From contig NZ_CP088294.1 of NCBI RefSeq assembly GCF_024666525.1, forward strand, positions 2,852,001 to 2,916,000: a DNA stretch of 64,000 bases, given 5' to 3'. The position numbers and the translations under genes were made by a program. The notes below the pieces were generated by a model. The model did no database searches, was not told the origin of the DNA, and was given only the letters and a program-made list of their open reading frames with translations. This document shows, in pieces, positions 9,932-19,291 of this stretch. Numbering within the stretch: position 1 is the stretch's first letter; the number at the start of each line of letters is the position of its first letter. Origin of the DNA: Pseudomonas sp. J452 (GTDB lineage Bacteria > Pseudomonadota > Gammaproteobacteria > Pseudomonadales > Pseudomonadaceae).

Positions 9932-10079
9932 AACCGGGTGGCCAGAGTTGGGTCAAGGCTCGCGAGCTTTGCGTGGCAGCGGCTTGAGCCGTGAAAGAGC
10001 TTTCGCCACCGACGTTTTAGCGCAGATAAATCCGCCACAGGTCGATGAAAACCGTCGTTTCTAACTATTGGAGCCCTGC

Positions 10080-10970
10080 ATGCCCGTATCCCCGCCCGTT
10101 TTGGCCTTCGCCGGTATTGGCCTGATGGGGCTGCCCATGAGCCGGCGCCTGCTGGCGGCGGGTTATCCGTTGCGGCTGTGGAACCGTTCGGCGGAAAAGC
10201 TGCAGGACTTGTTGGCGCAGGGCGCGCAGGCGGCGGCTGCGCCGGCTCAGCTGTGCGCCGAGGCTGAGATTGTCATGCTCTGCCTGGCCGACACTGCGGC
10301 GGTGCGCGAGGTGGTGTTCGGCCCCGGCGGCATCGTCGAAGGCGCGCGCCCTGGCCAGCTGCTGGTCGACTTCTCTAGCCTTGAGCCTGCCGCCACGCGT
10401 GCAATGGCGACCGAGCTGGAGCAGCGCACTGGCATGCGCTGGGTCGATGCGCCGGTGTCTGGCGGTACGCCTGGCGCAGAAGCCGGCAGCCTGGCGATCA
10501 TGGCGGGTGGGCGGGTCGAGGATATCGAGCGGATCCGTCCGATCCTTGCCCATCTTGGCCAGCGTCTGACGCGCATGGGCGAGGTTGGCGCCGGGCAGGT
10601 GACCAAGGTCTGCAATCAGATGATCGTCGCCTGCAATGCCCTGGTGATCGCCGAGGTGGTGGCTCTGGCCGAGCAGGCCGGAGTCGATGCTCGTCTGCTG
10701 GCTCCGGCACTGGCCGGCGGCTTTGCCGATTCCAGGCCGCTGCAGATCCTGGCGCCACAGATGGCAGACAGCCAGTTCGAGCCGATCAAGTGGCATGTGC
10801 GCACCCTGCTCAAGGATCTCGATACGGCCAGCAAACTGTCCCGCGAGCAGGGCAGTGCTACGCCCATGAGCGGCCTGGCGGCCCAGTTGATGCGCTTGCA
10901 TGGTAGTCAGGGACATCTTGAGCATGATCCCGCCACGCTGGTGCAGCTCTATCGCGAGACGGATGCATGA
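10080..10970 (+). CDS. NAD(P)-dependent oxidoreductase, 3-hydroxyisobutyrate dehydrogenase family
   Basis: A 296-residue beta-hydroxyacid dehydrogenase. The N-terminal Rossmann motif is GIGLMGLPM. The substrate-binding signature DAPVSGGTPGAEAGSLAIM and the catalytic-lysine region GAGQVTKVCNQMIV are both intact. The start is the ATG seven bases after GGAG; an in-frame start four codons upstream is less likely. It overlaps the next gene, a hydroxypyruvate-isomerase-like protein, by four bases. That pairing resembles GarR or the LtnD/OtnI pair of glyoxylate, glycerate or tetronate metabolism, but no kinase or carboligase gene is nearby, so the substrate remains open. Confidence 0.85.
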   Translation: MPVSPPVLAFAGIGLMGLPMSRRLLAAGYPLRLWNRSAEKLQDLLAQGAQAAAAPAQLCAEAEIVMLCLADTAAVREVVFGPGGIVEGARPGQLLVDFSSLEPAATRAMATELEQRTGMRWVDAPVSGGTPGAEAGSLAIMAGGRVEDIERIRPILAHLGQRLTRMGEVGAGQVTKVCNQMIVACNALVIAEVVALAEQAGVDARLLAPALAGGFADSRPLQILAPQMADSQFEPIKWHVRTLLKDLDTASKLSREQGSATPMSGLAAQLMRLHGSQGHLEHDPATLVQLYRETDA

Positions 10971-11773
10971 AGATCGCGGCCAATCTGTCCATGCTGTTCG
11001 CTGAACTGCCGCTGCTCGAACGTGTTCAGGCAGCCGCAGCGGTTGGGTTCGATGGCGTGGAAATCCAGTTTCCTTATGAAGTGCCGGCCATTCGTCTCAA
11101 GGAAGCGCTGGAGCGTGCCGGTCTGCCGCTGGTGCTGATCAACCTGCCAGCCGCTGACCTGATGACTGGCGGCCCGGGGCTGGCGGCAGTGCCTGCACGC
11201 CAGGCCGAATTTGCTGCGGCGCTGCAGGAAGCATTGACCTATGCCGCCATGGTCCAGCCGAGTTGTGTCAACGTACTGCCCGGGCGACTGGCCGAGGGTG
11301 TGATGCGCGAAGAAGCCCTGGCAGTCCTGGTGGCCAATCTGCGCAAGGCTGCCGAGGCTTTTCAGTGCCTGGGCATTCGCGTGCTGTGCGAAGCGATCAA
11401 TCCACTCGATATGCCGGGCTTTCTGATCAACACCCCCGAACATCTGGATGAATTGCTGCGAGCAGTCGATCACCCCAACTGCCTGGCTCAGTTCGACCTC
11501 TACCACATGGCTCGGCAGGGGCTGGATATCGAAGCAGGCATGGGTTTGCTGGCGGGGCGCATCGGTCATGTGCAGTTCGCCGACTGTCCAGGCAGAGGAG
11601 AACCGGGGAGTGGCGAGCTGGATTTCCTACCCTTGATCGGGGTATTGCAGGCCCAGGGATATGGCGACTGGTTGGGCGCCGAGTACAAGGGAGGTAGACT
11701 GCGGGTCGGGTCGTTCGCCTGGCTCAGATTATGGCAGGACATCCTTAGGTATGATTGCGCAGATGGTGTATGA
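10967..11773 (+). CDS. Hydroxypyruvate isomerase-family TIM-barrel protein
   Basis: A 268-residue sugar-phosphate-isomerase-like TIM barrel (AP_endonuc_2 fold). Family features include KIAANLSMLFAELPLLER at the start, FDGVEIQFPYE, the glutamate in VLCEAINPLDMPGF, QFDLYHMARQG and the late HVQFADCPGRGEPGSGELD. These correspond to the Hyi/OtnI group, where the two glutamates act in aldose-ketose isomerisation with a divalent metal. It is translationally coupled to the preceding dehydrogenase. Whether the substrate is hydroxypyruvate or 2-oxo-tetronate phosphate cannot be decided. Confidence 0.85.
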   Translation: MKIAANLSMLFAELPLLERVQAAAAVGFDGVEIQFPYEVPAIRLKEALERAGLPLVLINLPAADLMTGGPGLAAVPARQAEFAAALQEALTYAAMVQPSCVNVLPGRLAEGVMREEALAVLVANLRKAAEAFQCLGIRVLCEAINPLDMPGFLINTPEHLDELLRAVDHPNCLAQFDLYHMARQGLDIEAGMGLLAGRIGHVQFADCPGRGEPGSGELDFLPLIGVLQAQGYGDWLGAEYKGGRLRVGSFAWLRLWQDILRYDCADGV

Positions 11774-11852
11774 GTCAGCTGCCGGCTGACGCATGAAGTA
11801 CTGTGGGTAAGTTAGGGTGTTGGGATTTTTGTCTATCAGGATGGAATAGCGT

Positions 11853-13866
11853 GTGATCAAGCCTACTGTATTGCGTGAACGCTTGTTGGGGCTGCGTCGC
11901 CGTCATAAACGTTTGTTGCAGGTTGCTGCCGATGTGGTGCTCGTCTGGTTGGCACTCTGGTTGGCATTTGTTGTTCGGCTTGGCTTCGATAACTCCATCA
12001 ATGTTTTCAGCAAATATGGTTGGCTGTTTATTGTTGCGCCCTTGATCGCTATCCCCTTGTTTATCCGCTTGGGTATGTACCGTGCGGTACTGCGCTATTT
12101 GGGTAATGATGCGCTGTTGACCATTGCCAAGGCGGTTTCGGTTTCTGCGTTGCTTCTGGCCTTGGTTGTTTACTGGTACCGGGATGCGCCTGCCGTTGTT
12201 CCGCGTTCTCTGGTATTCAATTACTGGTGGCTGAGCCTGACCCTGATTGGCGGGTTACGTTTGGTCATGCGCCATTACTTTATGGGTGACTGGTACGGTA
12301 TCGGTCGCAGTGCCACGCCTTCACAGAGTGACGGCAGAGCCCCGAAAGTAGCCATTTATGGCGCTGGCACTGCAGGAAATCAGCTGGTTGCTGCGCTGCG
12401 CATGGGGCGATCGATGAACCCCGTAGCTTTCATCGACGATGACAAGGGTATCGTCAGCCAAGTCATCGCCGGGCTCAAAGTATATAAGCCTGCCAGCATT
12501 ACCCAACTGATTGAAGATACCGGCGTGCAGGAGATTTTGTTGGCCATGCCGTCGGTGTCGCGCATGCGTCGCCGGGAAATTCTCGAGTACCTGGAGCAGT
12601 TCCCTCTGCATGTGCGCAGTGTGCCTGACTTCACGGATCTGGCCAGCGGCCGAGTGCAGGTTGATGCGCTCCAGGAAGTCGATATTGCCGATGTGCTGGG
12701 GCGTGATGCCGTGCCCCCCCATGACGGGCCTGTTCGAGCGCTGCATCCGTGGGCAGGTTGTTCTGGTGACGGGCGCCGGCGGTTCTATTGGGGCCGAGCT
12801 ATGCCGGCAGATCATCAGCGTGGAGCCAGCGGCCCTGATCCTGTTCGATCACGCCGAGTACAATCTGTATGCCATTCACGGCGAGCTGGAAGCGCGCATT
12901 GCGAGAGAGGCGCTGTCGATTCAACTGATCCCGATTCTGGGCTCAATCGGCAGTGCTTCCCGCTTGCTGGATGTCATGCGCTGCTGGAAGGTCAATACGC
13001 TCTACCATGCCGCGGCCTATAAGCATGTTCCGATTGTTGAGCACAACATCGCCGAGGGTGTGTTCAACAATGTGCTGGGCACCGTCAATGCTGCGCAAGC
13101 CGCGGTCAGGGCTGGAGTGGAACACTTCGTGCTGATCTCCACCGATAAGGCGGTTCGTCCGACCAATGTCATGGGCAGCACCAAACGCCTGGCCGAAATG
13201 GTGCTGCAGGCGCTCAGCCGCGAGACCGCTCCGGTGCTCCTGGACGACAAGGATGGCGTGCGGCAGATCAACAAGACGCGCTTTACCATGGTCCGTTTCG
13301 GTAACGTGCTGGGCTCTTCGGGCTCGGTTATTCCGCGCTTTCGCGAGCAGATTCGTTGCGGTGGCCCGGTGACGGTGACGCATCCGAATATCACCCGTTA
13401 CTTTATGACCATCCCCGAAGCTGCCCAGCTGGTTATCCAGGCCGGCGCCATGGGGCAGGGCGGTGATGTGTTCGTGCTGAACATGGGGCAGCCGGTGAGG
13501 ATCGTCGATCTGGCCGTCAAGATGATTCATCTGTCCGGCCTGACCGTACGCAATGAAAAAAATACCCACGGCGATATTGTCATCGAGTACAGCGGCCTGC
13601 GCCCGGGCGAAAAGCTCTATGAAGAGTTGTTGATCGGTGACAATGTGCGGCCCACAGAGCACCCGATGATTCTCTCTGCCAGCGAAGAGCATCTGGACTG
13701 GGACAGCCTCAAGCAGCGCCTGAGCGAGTTGCTGGCCGCTGTAGATGCGGGGGATTACGCCAAGGTGCGCCAACTGCTGCGGCAAACGGTCAATGGCTAT
13801 ACGCCGAGTGATGACATCGTCGATCTGATGTATCTGCAGCAGCAGGGGCCTGGCCACGCTAATTGA
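11853..13866 (+). CDS. wbpM: WbpM-like UDP-sugar 4,6-dehydratase, interrupted by a one-base frameshift
   Basis: A membrane-anchored nucleotide-sugar dehydratase of O-antigen or capsule synthesis, C6-dehydratase/C5-epimerase type, about 670 residues if intact (P. aeruginosa WbpM is close to this). The GTG start follows AGGATGG. The N-terminal half has several membrane helices (about residues 15-130) and a first Rossmann fold (AIYGAGTAGNQL). The catalytic half has VLVTGAGGSIGAELCRQI, the SYK-type dehydratase region HAAAYKHVPIVEHN and the ISTDKAVRPTNVMG block. The frame breaks after GRDAVPP at a run of seven C; six C would join it to MTGLFERCIRGQVV. As written the catalytic half is not translated in frame. 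The first 450 bases look poorer in GC than their neighbours. Confidence 0.85.
12714..12720 (+). other. C7 homopolymer at the wbpM frameshift
   Basis: Seven consecutive C between GATGCCGTG and ATGACGGG. Removing one C fuses the two wbpM halves into one frame with the expected conserved sequence on both sides. Possible explanations are an assembly error, slippage-based phase variation or a fixed mutation. Confidence 0.8.
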
Positions 13867-13883
13867 CGCCAATCGACACGCAT

Positions 13884-13919
13884 AACGAAAAGGGTCTGCA
13901 ATTGCAGGCCCTTTTCGTT
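13884..13919. terminator. Bidirectional terminator between wbpM and the tubulin-like gene
   Basis: A 17-bp near-perfect inverted repeat starting AACGAAAAGGGTCTGCA and ending CCCTTTTCGTT, with one G-T mismatch. A-rich and T-rich flanks on both arms let it serve the two convergent genes. Confidence 0.85.
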
Positions 13920-13939
13920 GGTGCGGGGTCGTTAGCTGT

Positions 13940-16132
13940 TCAGTCCTCGCCGCTGTAGTCATTGAGCGAGATGACTCGCGTCTTGCCGACACGGTGGCGG
14001 TAGATCTCGCGCAGGTACTTGATGGCTTTCTTCACGCTCTCGCGCGACAGGCGGATGTCGTTGATCGAGACGAACTTGTCCTTGTCGTTGATCAGCTCGC
14101 GGTACTTCTTCTCGTACATCGGCTTGATCGCGTACCAGTTGGTATCGAGGATCTTCGCTGGGTTCTCGTACTCGTTAAGCATGGCCTCGATGCGCTCTTC
14201 GTCGAACTCCTCGGAGACGATAAAGTCGAGCATGGAGTTGTCCAGGCTGTCGTCGTAGCGGTACTGGTCGCGGGCGAAGCAGCGTTTGATGAAGGCTACG
14301 ATCAGAGTCAGGAAGTCGTCTGACAGGCACGGGCTCTTGACGATCAGGGTGGTCAGCGACAGGTTGGCCGAGGCGCCGATCACCAGGGCGTAGCGCTTCA
14401 AGGTGGTGTTGGGGAACAGGCTGTTGAGGTGGCTCTTCAGGCGGTTGAGGTCCATGTAGGACAGCTTGTAGTCCTTCGGCAGGGAGACGATGGATACCAC
14501 CGAGGAGCAGTTCTTGAAGAAGTGCAGGTCGCTCAGGGCGCTGGCGTCGAAATTGGACTTCTTGTATTGCTCCAGCGCCGCACGGTAGCGCTTGGATTCG
14601 ATCGGCAGCAGGCTGATGCCTTCGATGGCCTGGGTCGCCTTGTTGAAGTGCGGCAGGTCGATGGAGCGGAAGAACAGGTCGTCGATATTGAGCTTGGGCT
14701 GTTCCTTCTCGAATACCTTGAATTTGTCGGTGGTGGTCGGCGCTGCCTGTTCGGCCACTACCGATTCGGCATAGGCCACGGCCACCGGGCCGGCCAAGCT
14801 CATGAACAGGTCGTTGGCATCCAGACGGATGGTTTCGCCGATGTCGATGCCGGCACGGCGGAAGTAGTTCTGGTCGTAGTCGGTGGTCACCGCCTGGGCG
14901 GTGAGGATGTTGAAGATCTGCTGCGAGATGTACTGGTTGGCGTGGCGCTCCATGGCGTTCACGTCGATGTTCTGGATATTGCCGCCGTCGCTTTCCTCGG
15001 CGTAACGCATGATGTCGTTGGAGATCAGCATCATCGCGTTCCACGGGCGGATGCGGCGCATCACGCTTTCTTCGCCGGTTTCCTCGTTGTCGAAGTTGTA
15101 GGAGAAGTCCCACTCCTCGGCGAGGTACTTGCACAGCAGGCGGCCGGCGTTGATGTGCAGGGCTTCGGACATCTCGATGCGCTGGTCGGAGATGTTCGGC
15201 AGGATGCAGATACCGCTGGTGAAGATCGGTTCGAAAACGAAGGAGTGGTCGCGGTTTTCGTCGCTACCTTCTTCGGCCTTGGTCTCGAAGGTCTTGCTCA
15301 TGTAGGCAAATTGCTGGGCCAAACCGAACTCCGAGGCCATGCCCGAGCCGGTGCCGCCGCCAGCACTGAAGATGTAGAAGTACAGGCGCGACTGGTTGGC
15401 TTTGATCCCGCAGGAGTCGATCAGGTAGCTGTGGATGAATTTCCAGTCGGCATTGCTGAAGCGCTGGGTGTCCTTGTTGAGGATGATCTTGGCCAGGTAC
15501 TGGCCGAGGATCGGTGCGTTACCGGCGCCACCGGCATGCACCTCGGACAGGTCCATGATCTTCATCTTGCTGTAGTCGCTGAGGAAGCCGCTTTTCTCGG
15601 TCTTGCGCGAGAAGCGGATGCGCCCTTCGATGTCCTTGTCCAGATCGCCGAGCATCACCAGTGGCTCGATGAGGAACACCGGCTTGGCTGCACGACTGGG
15701 CGCCAGGCGCAGGTTGCTGCGGATCCAGCTGGTCGGGCGCTGTTCGTTGGCCGGTTTTTCCTGGCTGCTGAATTCGTTGAGGTAGAACTTGCGCGCGTTG
15801 TACACCAGGGAGGCGACGTCCAACGCAATGTTGGAGCCGCAGCGGCCAAGACCAATCAGGCATACGGAAGGGAAATGCTGGCTGGAGCGCACGTCACTGC
15901 CATCGTCGCCCAGTACCTTGGGGAATACCCGCTCACGCAGGCCGTCGAGATTTTCCAGAATGCGGTCGATGTCGCGCTCGGTGAAGTACATGTACTGCTC
16001 ACCATTGCCGGCCGGGCTGATTCGCACGCGGGGCGCTAATAGGCTTTCAGTAACTTCAGCAATCTCGGCGACCACTGGGCGCGCTTCGGAAACGGTGGAA
16101 TCTGCGTCTTTTGTTGTTTTCATCATCGACAT
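13940..16132 (-). CDS. Large tubulin/FtsZ-superfamily GTPase-like protein
   Basis: A 730-residue protein with no signal peptide or membrane helix. After a variable N-terminus of about 85 residues comes a tubulin-type nucleotide-binding fold. The T1 loop is GLGRCGSN (94-101). The tubulin signature loop T4 is AGGGTGSG (257-264). A T6-like guanine-contact loop is MLISNDIM (368-375). A T7-like stretch is NIDVNAME (388-395); the Asp expected three positions after the first one is Ala, with Glu two positions later. A further 300 residues follow. It is much longer than FtsZ, TubZ or PhuZ. It lies 139 bases after a sensor diguanylate cyclase on the same strand and converges on wbpM. Not cell-division ftsZ, which sits in the dcw cluster. 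Function unknown. Confidence 0.8.
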   Translation of the reverse strand: MSMMKTTKDADSTVSEARPVVAEIAEVTESLLAPRVRISPAGNGEQYMYFTERDIDRILENLDGLRERVFPKVLGDDGSDVRSSQHFPSVCLIGLGRCGSNIALDVASLVYNARKFYLNEFSSQEKPANEQRPTSWIRSNLRLAPSRAAKPVFLIEPLVMLGDLDKDIEGRIRFSRKTEKSGFLSDYSKMKIMDLSEVHAGGAGNAPILGQYLAKIILNKDTQRFSNADWKFIHSYLIDSCGIKANQSRLYFYIFSAGGGTGSGMASEFGLAQQFAYMSKTFETKAEEGSDENRDHSFVFEPIFTSGICILPNISDQRIEMSEALHINAGRLLCKYLAEEWDFSYNFDNEETGEESVMRRIRPWNAMMLISNDIMRYAEESDGGNIQNIDVNAMERHANQYISQQIFNILTAQAVTTDYDQNYFRRAGIDIGETIRLDANDLFMSLAGPVAVAYAESVVAEQAAPTTTDKFKVFEKEQPKLNIDDLFFRSIDLPHFNKATQAIEGISLLPIESKRYRAALEQYKKSNFDASALSDLHFFKNCSSVVSIVSLPKDYKLSYMDLNRLKSHLNSLFPNTTLKRYALVIGASANLSLTTLIVKSPCLSDDFLTLIVAFIKRCFARDQYRYDDSLDNSMLDFIVSEEFDEERIEAMLNEYENPAKILDTNWYAIKPMYEKKYRELINDKDKFVSINDIRLSRESVKKAIKYLREIYRHRVGKTRVISLNDYSGED

Positions 16133-16271
16133 TCCGTGGATGTGTGCGGCGTATCAGGGATTCGAATTTAGCTTGATACATTCTTGTTGCATGGATAAGC
16201 ACTATATACAGCGAATTTGCATTGTTCGAGGTAGATGCCGGATTGCTGGCGGCTTTTTATTGACCTTCTGT

Positions 16272-17939
16272 TTATGCCTCCACCCGATTACGGCCCAGTT
16301 GTTTGGCTCTGTAGAGTGCGGCATCGGCATTGCGTACCAAGTCGCGCAGTAACTCTCCGGACGCCAGTTGGGCAATGCCGAAACTGGCGCTGATGGGCTG
16401 CTGTTCCAGCAATGTTGCTCGGGCTACCAGTTCGCGCAGCTTCTCCGCCAATTGCTCGGCTTGCTGCTTGTCTGTATGGGGCATGAGGATGAGGAATTCC
16501 TCACCACCCCAGCGGCACAGGCTGTCAGATTCACGCAGGTGCCCGCTGACCAGTTGGGCCAGGCGGCACAGCACCTGATCGCCCACCTCGTGGCCATGCT
16601 GGTCGTTGATGTCCTTGAAATGGTCGAGGTCGAAGAATACCAGCGACAGGGGGTAGCCATAACGCTCGGCGCGGCTCACCTCCTGGTGGGCCACTTCCTC
16701 GAACTTCAGGCGATTCCACAGGCCGGTCAGGCGATCGGTATTGGCCAGGCGTTCCAGCGTGCAGTTGCTGGTGAGCAATTGCTCTTCGGTATTCTGCCGG
16801 CGGTTCACTTCGCGTTGCAGGGCGCGTGACAGCGCGGCGAAGCGCAAGGCAATGGCGCCGACCAGCACGATGACCAGCAGGGCGAGCATGCCGCCCAGGT
16901 AGACCATGCGGTAATCCTGCTCGACCTGTTCGCTGTAGAGAAACCCCTGCAGGTCGACCGGCCCTGGCGCCATGCCCAGTTGTACATAGCTGTTGGCGAT
17001 GTACTCCCAGCGCCCGGGGTTCATGTGCCCGAGCTGCACCAGTTCCGGCATGATCAGTTTGTGCAGGGCCTCGGCCTCGAAGCGCAGGTGCTCCAGGGTT
17101 TTGTCGGGCGCATAGCGTTGCTGGATCAGGCGAATGGTTTCTTCCCGGTGTTCCAGGGCGTACTGCCAGCCTTTGAGGCTGGCCTCGACGAAGGCGGCGA
17201 CCTGGGCGGGTTTGTCTTCCAGCAATTGCTCGCGGGTATACAGCACATCGTTGTAGAAGTTGACGCCATACTCGCGCGGGTTGATCAGGCGGTAGTCGGC
17301 GCCATGCTGGCTGAGCCAGTAGGGTTCGTTGGAGATATAGCCATCGTAGGCGTCGGTTTTACCGTCGATCAGGTCCTGCGGGTTGAAGCTGGTGGGCTGG
17401 ATGGTCAACTGGTCGATGTTGATGCCTTCACGGCGCAGGGTGATCAGCAGCTCGGCGCTTTCTGGCGCAGGCATCAGCATCAGGCGCTTGCCGGCCAGGT
17501 CCATCGGCGTGCGGATGCCGGAGTCGGCGCGCACGATCCATACGATTGGCGAGGTCTGCATGATCGCCGCCAGCGCCACCACTGGCCTGCCGGCCATGCG
17601 TTCGATGACCATGCCACTGTTGCTGATGGCGAAGTCGCTGTCGCCTGCCAGCAAGGCATCCACCGGTTTGAGCGCGCTGGGGCCGCCCTCGAGGATTTCC
17701 ACGTCCAGCCCGGCGTCGCGGTAATAACCCTTTTCCAGGGCCATGTAGTAACCGGCGAACTGGAACTGGTGCAGCCAGCGCAGTTGCAGGCGCAATTTGT
17801 CGGCGGCCAGGGCCGTGCCCGCAGGCAGTGAACAGAGGGCGAGCAAAGCCAGCAGGCATAGGCATATAGCCCTCTGGCTGGCATGGCGGCGCGAGATGAG
17901 TGGCTGGCTGGACGGCACGGGATACTCAGGGTGTGGCAC
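16272..17939 (-). CDS. THI5/NMT1-like sensor diguanylate cyclase
   Basis: A 555-residue inner-membrane protein. A hydrophobic signal/anchor (about 24-46) leads to a periplasmic solute-binding domain of the NMT1/THI5 type (about 48-320; LRWLHQFQFAGYYMALEKGYY is the hallmark). A transmembrane helix (346-370) is followed by a GGDEF domain with an intact GGEEF active site (478-482). An RxxD inhibitory site (RESD, 469-472) lies the usual five residues before it, so it should make c-di-GMP with product inhibition. The ligand may be a pyrimidine or thiamin precursor by analogy. The start is GTG; no upstream ATG in frame is obvious. It precedes the tubulin-like gene. Confidence 0.9.
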   Translation of the reverse strand: MPHPEYPVPSSQPLISRRHASQRAICLCLLALLALCSLPAGTALAADKLRLQLRWLHQFQFAGYYMALEKGYYRDAGLDVEILEGGPSALKPVDALLAGDSDFAISNSGMVIERMAGRPVVALAAIMQTSPIVWIVRADSGIRTPMDLAGKRLMLMPAPESAELLITLRREGINIDQLTIQPTSFNPQDLIDGKTDAYDGYISNEPYWLSQHGADYRLINPREYGVNFYNDVLYTREQLLEDKPAQVAAFVEASLKGWQYALEHREETIRLIQQRYAPDKTLEHLRFEAEALHKLIMPELVQLGHMNPGRWEYIANSYVQLGMAPGPVDLQGFLYSEQVEQDYRMVYLGGMLALLVIVLVGAIALRFAALSRALQREVNRRQNTEEQLLTSNCTLERLANTDRLTGLWNRLKFEEVAHQEVSRAERYGYPLSLVFFDLDHFKDINDQHGHEVGDQVLCRLAQLVSGHLRESDSLCRWGGEEFLILMPHTDKQQAEQLAEKLRELVARATLLEQQPISASFGIAQLASGELLRDLVRNADAALYRAKQLGRNRVEA

Positions 17940-18136
17940 TTTGCTTTCACTGTAGCGGTTTCTGGCGCTTTCTGGATATCCGCAGATTGCCTGATCAGAG
18001 CCTTGGGTGAATGTGCTGAGGTGATTTCTACTTGTCTGTCCGGTCAGTATTTTCCTGTGCAGGCTTGCCCGGCGCGCAGCCTGCGGGGTAGGGTGGCGGG
18101 CCCGGTCCAGGTGGCCGTTCTGCGTGTGGATGTGTT

Positions 18137-19291
18137 GTGAAATCTGCTTCTCGGGCCTTGCTGATGCTGGCTCTGTTGCTGGCGGCGATCAATTTGCGCC
18201 CCGGCATCACTTCCCTTGCTCCCTTGATCGAGCGAATTGCCAGTGAGCTCGCGCTGAGCCGTGGCCTGATCAGTCTGACTACGGCCTTGCCCGTGTTGTG
18301 CATGGGCCTGCTGGCTCTGCTGGCGCCCCGCTGTGCGGTACGTTTTGGCCTGGAGCGCACGATTACCGGCTGCCTGTTGCTGATCGGCCTGGCCCTGCTG
18401 CTGCGCCTGGGCAGTCATGCTAGTGCTTTGCTGATCGGCAGTGCCGTGCTGCTGGGCTGTGCCATCGCCGTGGCCGGGCCGCTGCTGTCGGCCTTTATCA
18501 AACGTCATTTCGTCGGCCATATCGGCCGGGTGGTCGGCTGGTATTCGTTTGGCATGGCGATTGGCGGGGCGGCCGGGGCGGTGCTGACCATTCCGCTGAC
18601 CCGCGCGCTGGGGGATAACTGGAGCTTCGGCTTGGCTGGCTGGGCGTTGCCCGCATTGATCGCTGCGGCGCTGTGGGCGTGCTTGCCGAACAGCAAGGAA
18701 ATTCCCAGTGAGAACGATGGCCAGGGTTTGCCCTGGCGTGAGCCGCGGGCCTGGCTGGTGACCGGTTTCTTCGCCATTCAGGCGGGCATGTTCTACACGC
18801 TGGCCACCTGGCTGGTAGCGCGTTACCACGAAGCCGGCTTCAGCCTGCTGTACAGCAACGGTTTGTTTGGCAGCTTCATGCTGGTCGGCTTGCCCAGCGC
18901 CTGGCTGCTGCCCTGGCTGGCCCAGCGCTTCGATATCCGCCAGCCGCTGCTGGTGTTCTGTGGTCTGACGATGACCCTGTGCCTGGGCATGATCAGCGTT
19001 GTCCCGCAATGGCTGCCGGAAGTCTGGGCGCTGCTCATGGGCCTGGCTCTGAGTGGCTCTTTCGCCCTGTCGCTGGTGCTGCCGTTGTACGAGGTGCATA
19101 CGCCGCTGGCGGTTAGCCGCTGGACGGCGATGATGCTCTGCGCCGGTTATTGCATGGCCTGCCTGGCGCCCATCCTGGCCGGCCTGGCACGCGACCTGGC
19201 GGGTAACTATCAGGTACCGTTCATGGTGCTGGCTGGCCTGGGTGTGCTGATGACGCTGATTGCCTGGTGCCTGCGCACGCCCAATCGGTAG
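18137..19291 (+). CDS. MFS transporter, CynX/NimT family
   Basis: A 384-residue major-facilitator protein with 12 predicted helices. The start MKSASRALLMLALLLAAINLRP (GTG codon) and the GPLLSAFIKRHFVGHIGRVVGWYSFGMAIGGA region are typical of CynX/YeaN (NimT)-type exporters and cyanate-transporter homologues. It is divergent from the diguanylate cyclase, with about 200 bases between them. Substrate unknown; nitroimidazole or cyanate transport would be guesses from the family name. Confidence 0.87.
   Translation: MKSASRALLMLALLLAAINLRPGITSLAPLIERIASELALSRGLISLTTALPVLCMGLLALLAPRCAVRFGLERTITGCLLLIGLALLLRLGSHASALLIGSAVLLGCAIAVAGPLLSAFIKRHFVGHIGRVVGWYSFGMAIGGAAGAVLTIPLTRALGDNWSFGLAGWALPALIAAALWACLPNSKEIPSENDGQGLPWREPRAWLVTGFFAIQAGMFYTLATWLVARYHEAGFSLLYSNGLFGSFMLVGLPSAWLLPWLAQRFDIRQPLLVFCGLTMTLCLGMISVVPQWLPEVWALLMGLALSGSFALSLVLPLYEVHTPLAVSRWTAMMLCAGYCMACLAPILAGLARDLAGNYQVPFMVLAGLGVLMTLIAWCLRTPNR

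Noticed and set aside
12511..12720. Separate short gene starting inside wbpM in the second frame
   Set aside because: The sequence before the C7 tract in that frame is Cys/Arg/Trp-rich shadow text with no family resemblance; the homologous region starts only after the tract.
14429..16039. 536-codon open frame opposite the tubulin-like gene
   Set aside because: Low-complexity Val/Gly/Ala/His composition with no domain; the minus-strand gene has clear motifs.
13940..16132. Tubulin-like gene as phage PhuZ or plasmid TubZ
   Set aside because: Much too long, and no phage, plasmid or partition genes are nearby.
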